Below, piece by piece: positions 7,200 through 10,264 of a DNA stretch of 10,264 nt. The notes under the pieces were generated by a model. That model did not search any database. It was not told where the DNA came from and saw only the letters and a list, made by a program, of their open reading frames with translations. Numbering within the stretch: position 1 is the first letter of the stretch; every line of letters starts with the position of its first letter. A program made the translations under genes and the position numbers. This stretch comes from an uncultured Stomatobaculum sp. (GTDB taxonomy: Bacteria; Bacillota; Clostridia; Lachnospirales; Lachnospiraceae), in the NCBI GenBank assembly GCA_938010625.1, contig CALLVJ010000152.1, forward strand, positions 1-10,264, given 5' to 3'.

Positions 7200-7228
7200 A
7201 GTCTACTATGCGAAGCTCCGCCTGTCAA
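7200..7228 (-). promoter_or_regulatory. Sigma-A-type promoter for rpmF
   Basis: On the minus strand a perfect TTGACA (-35, 7223-7228) is followed after exactly 17 bases by TAGACT (-10, 7200-7205; 4 of 6 consensus). The -35 starts 5 bases past the pta TAA stop. This allows rpmF to be transcribed independently of ackA-pta. Confidence 0.75.
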
Positions 7229-7233
7229 GCGCT

Positions 7234-8217
7234 TTATGCGAGCGCAGCCGTCACGATTGCCATGGAGTAAACTTCCAGCGCATTGCAACCGCGTGAGAGA
7301 TCATTAATCGGCGCATTCAAACCGAGCAGGATCGGACCGTATGCCTCAAAGCCGCCAAGTCTCTGCGCAATCTTGTAGCCAATATTGCCGGCGTTGATGT
7401 CCGGGAAAATGAACGTATTCGCATAGCCCGCTACCTTGCTGTCCTTCATCTTGGTGCGCGCAACCGTCGGAGAAACAGCCGCATCAAACTGCATCTCGCC
7501 GTCGATCTCTGCCTCCGGGTATGCCGCCTTTGCCTTCTCGCACGCATTTCTCATCTTGTCAACGTCCTCGCCGGCGCCGGAGCCAACCGTCGAGTAGCTT
7601 AAGAAAGCAACCTTCGGATCAATGCCAAAAATCTTTGCACAGCTCATCGTCTCGCCGCAGATCTCAACGAGCTCATCCTCGTTCGGCTTGATGTTGATGG
7701 CGCAGTCTGCCATTGCAAGCAGCTCATTATTACCAGTTGCACTCGGGCGGACCAGAATGAAGCAGGAGGATACAATCTTGTTGCCGGGCTTGGTCTTGAT
7801 AATCTGCAGCGCCGGGCGAACAGTATCAGCAGTCGAATACGTCGCGCCGCCGAGCAGGCAGTCGCCAATGCCCATCTTGATCAGCATGGTGCCGAAGTAG
7901 TTTGCGCCGGCGAGAATCTTCTTTGCCTGTTCCGGCGTCATGCCCTTCGACTTTCTGAGCTCGCAGAACTGCCCGACCATCTCGTCAAAGCGGTCAAAGT
8001 TCTCCGGGTCAATGATCTGCGCGCCGCGGATGTTAAATCCTGCCTCCTCCGCCGCCGCCTCAATGGCCTCCGGCTTGCCGACCAGAATCGGCTTCAAAAA
8101 GTTGCTCGCAAGCAGCCGGGATGCAGCCTCAAGAATGCGCGGATCCGTACCCTCCGTGAAAACAATGGTCTTCGGGCTCTCTTTGAGCTTGTTAATCATA
8201 GTGCCGAACGTATACAT
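7234..8217 (-). CDS. pta: Phosphate acetyltransferase (phosphotransacetylase)
   Basis: Pta interconverts acetyl-CoA plus phosphate and acetyl phosphate plus CoA. With AckA this makes acetate and ATP in fermentation, or assimilates acetate in reverse. At 327 residues it is the short single-domain form and lacks the N-terminal regulatory extension of enterobacterial Pta. Recognisable parts are TEGTDPRILEAA (21-32), YSTADTVRPALQII, FDAAVSPTVARTKM, ANTFIFPDINAGNIGYKIAQ and the C-terminal GPILLGLNAPINDLSRGC, whose Ser308-Arg309 pair corresponds to active-site residues of the Methanosarcina enzyme (from memory). The ATG at 8217 has AAGGA 7 bases upstream; the internal ATG at 8199 has no site. It follows ackA by 61 bases without a terminator, so cotranscription is likely. 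A phosphotransbutyrylase is unlikely given the strong Pta motifs and the ackA neighbour. Confidence 0.96.
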   Translation of the reverse strand: MYTFGTMINKLKESPKTIVFTEGTDPRILEAASRLLASNFLKPILVGKPEAIEAAAEEAGFNIRGAQIIDPENFDRFDEMVGQFCELRKSKGMTPEQAKKILAGANYFGTMLIKMGIGDCLLGGATYSTADTVRPALQIIKTKPGNKIVSSCFILVRPSATGNNELLAMADCAINIKPNEDELVEICGETMSCAKIFGIDPKVAFLSYSTVGSGAGEDVDKMRNACEKAKAAYPEAEIDGEMQFDAAVSPTVARTKMKDSKVAGYANTFIFPDINAGNIGYKIAQRLGGFEAYGPILLGLNAPINDLSRGCNALEVYSMAIVTAALA

Positions 8218-8254
8218 AGGGCTTTCCTTTCTCCCATACCGGGATAACTGTCGC

Positions 8255-8271
8255 CAGGGCGCTCTGCCCTG
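8255..8271. other. Hairpin in the ackA-pta gap
   Basis: This is a 6-base-pair stem (CAGGGC/GCCCTG) with a 5-base loop, just after the ackA stop. On the minus strand no T-run follows, so it is not a convincing terminator. It could protect or separate the ackA and pta parts of the message, or be chance. Confidence 0.35.
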
Positions 8272-8278
8272 TCTGCTT

Positions 8279-9475
8279 TTATTTCGTCAGTTTGAGCGTA
8301 TCTCTTGCGATTGCGAGCTCCTCGTTGGTCGGCAGAAGGTAAACCTGAACCTTCGAGTCGTCGGTCGAAATCAGGCGCTCTTCGCCGCGGACATCGTTTC
8401 TCTCATCATCAATCTTGATTCCAAGGTAGCCGAGATAGGCGCAGATGTTCTTTCTCATGACCTTGTCGTTCTCGCCGACACCTGCCGTGAAAGCAATTGC
8501 GTCGACTCCGTTCATCGCCGCCGTATAAGCGCCGATGTACTTTGCGACGCGGAGCGTATATGCCTCCAGTGCGACCTCTGCGAGGTGATTGCCACCGTTT
8601 GCCGCCTCGTCAATGTCGCGGAAATCGGAGGAAATTCCCTTGCTTAAGCCAAGGACACCGGACTTCTTGTTCAGGACATCCGTCATCTCTTCCACCGAGA
8701 GTTTCTCGTGCTGACAAATGAACTGAATAATCGCCGGATCAATGTCGCCCGATCGGGTGCCCATGATCAGACCCTCGAGCGGCGTCAGCCCCATGGAAGT
8801 GTCAACGCACTTGCCGCCGATCGAAGCCGAAATCGAGGCGCCATTGCCGAGATGGCACACAATGACCTTTGCGCTCTTGGGATTTAGCTTACCTCTCTTG
8901 ATCACCTCACCCGCGACAAAGTTGTGGCTGGTGCCGTGGAAGCCGTAGCGGCGCACCTTATACTTCTCATAGTACTCGTAGGGCAGGGCATAGAGATAGG
9001 CCTTCTCCGCCATATTCATACCAAATGCCGTGTCGAAGACTGCCACGTTCGGCTTGCCGGGCATAGCCGCTTCGCAGGCCTCAATGCCCATAAGGTTTGC
9101 CGGATTGTGAAGGGGAGCCAGGTCAAAGCAGTCCGCAATTGCCTTCTTCACGTCCTCATTGACCAGCACAGATTCGTTGTAATATGTTCCGCCGTGAACC
9201 ACGCGATGTCCAATCGCCGCAATCTCATCTGTGCTCTTGATGACACCGTGAGAAGGATCAACCAGCGCCTGCATGACAAGCTCTATTGCCTCCTTGTGGC
9301 TCGGCATAGCCGCCGCAACCTTATACTTCTCGCCGCCTGCCGGTGTGTGAGTCAGCAGAGAACCGTCGATGCCGATTCTCTCGCAGAGGCCCTTGGCGAG
9401 CACGCTCTCATTTTCCATATCAATGAGCTGGTACTTCAAGGAAGAGCTGCCGCAGTTCATGACAAGAATTTTCAT
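8279..9475 (-). CDS. ackA: Acetate kinase
   Basis: AckA interconverts acetyl phosphate plus ADP and acetate plus ATP; it belongs to the ASKHA fold and is cytoplasmic. The 398-residue length is typical. Signature 1 is MNCGSSSLKYQL (Asn7). The active-site positions known from the Methanosarcina enzyme are present: Arg91 in GHRVVHGG, Asp148 in FDTAF, His179 in YGFHGTSH, Arg240 in GTRSGD, and the Glu pair near 385 in TNEELAIARDT. Nucleotide-binding HLGNGASIS and FTAGVGEN are also present. The ATG at 9475 has AAGGGGG about 9 bases upstream, and a strong promoter (9520-9549) lies before it. ackA precedes pta here, whereas pta-ackA is the order I associate with most Clostridia. tmcAL is divergent upstream. 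Confidence 0.98.
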   Translation of the reverse strand: MKILVMNCGSSSLKYQLIDMENESVLAKGLCERIGIDGSLLTHTPAGGEKYKVAAAMPSHKEAIELVMQALVDPSHGVIKSTDEIAAIGHRVVHGGTYYNESVLVNEDVKKAIADCFDLAPLHNPANLMGIEACEAAMPGKPNVAVFDTAFGMNMAEKAYLYALPYEYYEKYKVRRYGFHGTSHNFVAGEVIKRGKLNPKSAKVIVCHLGNGASISASIGGKCVDTSMGLTPLEGLIMGTRSGDIDPAIIQFICQHEKLSVEEMTDVLNKKSGVLGLSKGISSDFRDIDEAANGGNHLAEVALEAYTLRVAKYIGAYTAAMNGVDAIAFTAGVGENDKVMRKNICAYLGYLGIKIDDERNDVRGEERLISTDDSKVQVYLLPTNEELAIARDTLKLTK

Positions 9476-9519
9476 TGTGTGTTTCCCCCTTCAACTTTAT
9501 ATTAATCACAATCTCTGTT

Positions 9520-9549
9520 ATTATAGACCAATGAATAAACGAGTGACAA
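9520..9549 (-). promoter_or_regulatory. Sigma-A-type promoter for ackA-pta
   Basis: On the minus strand TTGTCA (-35, 9544-9549; 5 of 6) is followed after 18 bases by a perfect TATAAT (-10, 9520-9525). The predicted leader is about 37 bases. The surrounding AT-rich stretch contrasts with the GC-rich genes. No clear plus-strand promoter for tmcAL was identified in the same 111-base gap, though an overlapping divergent one is possible. Confidence 0.75.
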
Positions 9550-9586
9550 GACGGAAGGCTGTTTTTTTCAAAATACAGGAGCAACT

Positions 9587-10264
9587 ATGATAAATCTTGC
9601 GCAGATTGTCGGGATTATTGCTGAATATCACCCATTTCACAACGGGCATCTCTATCAGATGCGAAATGCGCGCGCGCTGACCGGCGCCTCCTACTGCGTC
9701 GTTTTCCTGAGCAGTTACTTTGTGCAACGCGGCATGCCTGCGATCTATTCGCCCTTACAACGCGCTGAGGCAGCGCTCCGCGCCGGTGCCGATGCCGTCT
9801 TTGAGATTCCGACACCGTTTAGCTCCTCCTCGGCGCGCGACTACGCCGCCTATGGCGTGAGCCTGCTCGCAGGACTTGGCATTCCAAATCTCTGCTGCGG
9901 CACGGAGGATATTTCTGCCGAGGAGCTCTCGATGCTCCTCGACGTGATTGACGAAAACTCCGATGCCTTTCAGCACAGCCTCCGCGAAGGCTTAAAGACC
10001 GGACTCTCCTATGCCGAGGCGCGGGTCAATGCGATTGCCGCCGACCTCTGCCAGGCAGGCGCAGACAATGCACTCTTGCTCCGCACCAGAGAGCTGCTCT
10101 CGAAACCGAACAATATTCTCGCCTTTGAATATGCGCGCGCAGCGCGATCGGAGCGCATCCCCATCCACCTGACAACTGTCTCCAGGAAGGGCAGCGACTA
10201 CCATGACCCCATTCTGCAGGGCGATTTCAGCTCTGCGACCGCCATCCGGACGCATATCCTGAAC
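9587..10264 (+). CDS. tmcAL: tRNA(Met) cytidine acetate ligase (TmcAL/YlbM family), N-terminal part
   Basis: This is the first 226 residues of a nucleotidyltransferase-fold enzyme, cut by the right edge. In B. subtilis, TmcAL activates acetate with ATP and acetylates C34 of the elongator tRNA(Met) anticodon. The HxGH nucleotidyltransferase motif is visible in HPFHNGH (15-21), with FVQRG (45-49), KPNNIL (173-178), SDYHD (203-207) and SSATAIR (215-221), all matching the YlbM family from memory. AGGAG lies 5 bases before the ATG at 9587. Variations are His15 where EYNPFHNGH normally has Asn, and SSYFVQRG where SG(D/H)F(V/L)QRG is usual. The gene is divergent from ackA, whose product acetate is its substrate; the link is suggestive only. 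Confidence 0.93.
   Translation, partial: MINLAQIVGIIAEYHPFHNGHLYQMRNARALTGASYCVVFLSSYFVQRGMPAIYSPLQRAEAALRAGADAVFEIPTPFSSSSARDYAAYGVSLLAGLGIPNLCCGTEDISAEELSMLLDVIDENSDAFQHSLREGLKTGLSYAEARVNAIAADLCQAGADNALLLRTRELLSKPNNILAFEYARAARSERIPIHLTTVSRKGSDYHDPILQGDFSSATAIRTHILN

Noticed and set aside
8255..8280. A plus-strand terminator formed by the ackA-pta gap hairpin and the following CTTTTATTT
   Set aside because: No plus-strand gene runs into it, and the stem is separated from the T-rich stretch.
7940..9505. Plus-strand open frames opposite pta and ackA (7940-8647, 8924-9505)
   Set aside because: They are antisense to complete enzymes with intact active sites and have no recognisable protein.
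9530..9550. A possible CcpA cre site overlapping the ackA -35
   Set aside because: A central CG with flanking A residues is present, but the outer TG and CA positions do not fit, so the match is too weak.
9480..9586. A confident promoter for tmcAL on the plus strand
   Set aside because: TATAGA and similar AT-rich hexamers occur, but none pairs with an acceptable -35 at 16-18 bases.

Overview
The window is a conserved housekeeping stretch of a GC-rich low-branching Firmicute, most likely a Lachnospiraceae-type Clostridium relative. Four things support this: the gene order, the four-cysteine zinc-ribbon form of ribosomal protein L32 with an N-terminus of the type I associate with Lachnospiraceae, the short FtsY without a long acidic N-terminal domain, and strong Shine-Dalgarno sites before almost every gene. 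The family call is from memory and the genus is not determined. I see no mobile element, CRISPR array, tRNA or rRNA gene, prophage gene or defence gene. The genes leave no gap longer than about 120 bases.

Reading in the direction of transcription (minus strand, right to left), ackA and pta come first. They form the phosphotransacetylase-acetate kinase pathway that turns acetyl-CoA into acetate and ATP. A near-consensus promoter (9520-9549) drives them. rpmF (L32) follows, with its own strong promoter directly after the pta stop and a clear intrinsic terminator (6887-6916) behind it. A second block then runs plsX-acpP-rnc-smc-ftsY-ilvA: phospholipid acyl transfer, an acyl carrier protein, RNase III, the SMC chromosome-condensation ATPase, the signal-recognition-particle receptor, and threonine ammonia-lyase, which is cut by the left edge. 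These genes overlap or lie within 12 bases of each other, with ribosome-binding sites inside the preceding gene, so they look like one translationally coupled operon. On the plus strand at the right edge, divergent from ackA, is the start of tmcAL, the tRNA(Met) cytidine acetate ligase. Its substrate is acetate, the product of the neighbouring ackA/pta pathway.

No wholly new system is visible. The points most worth a second look are: a strongly divergent acyl carrier protein, with a charge-reversed recognition helix, in the usual acpP position; the apparent loss of the DUF177 (YceD/YlbN) gene that normally precedes rpmF, together with an ackA-before-pta order; a TTG start for rnc; motif changes in tmcAL; and a strong context bias of the Leu codon TTA. 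All motif positions and counts were made by eye.
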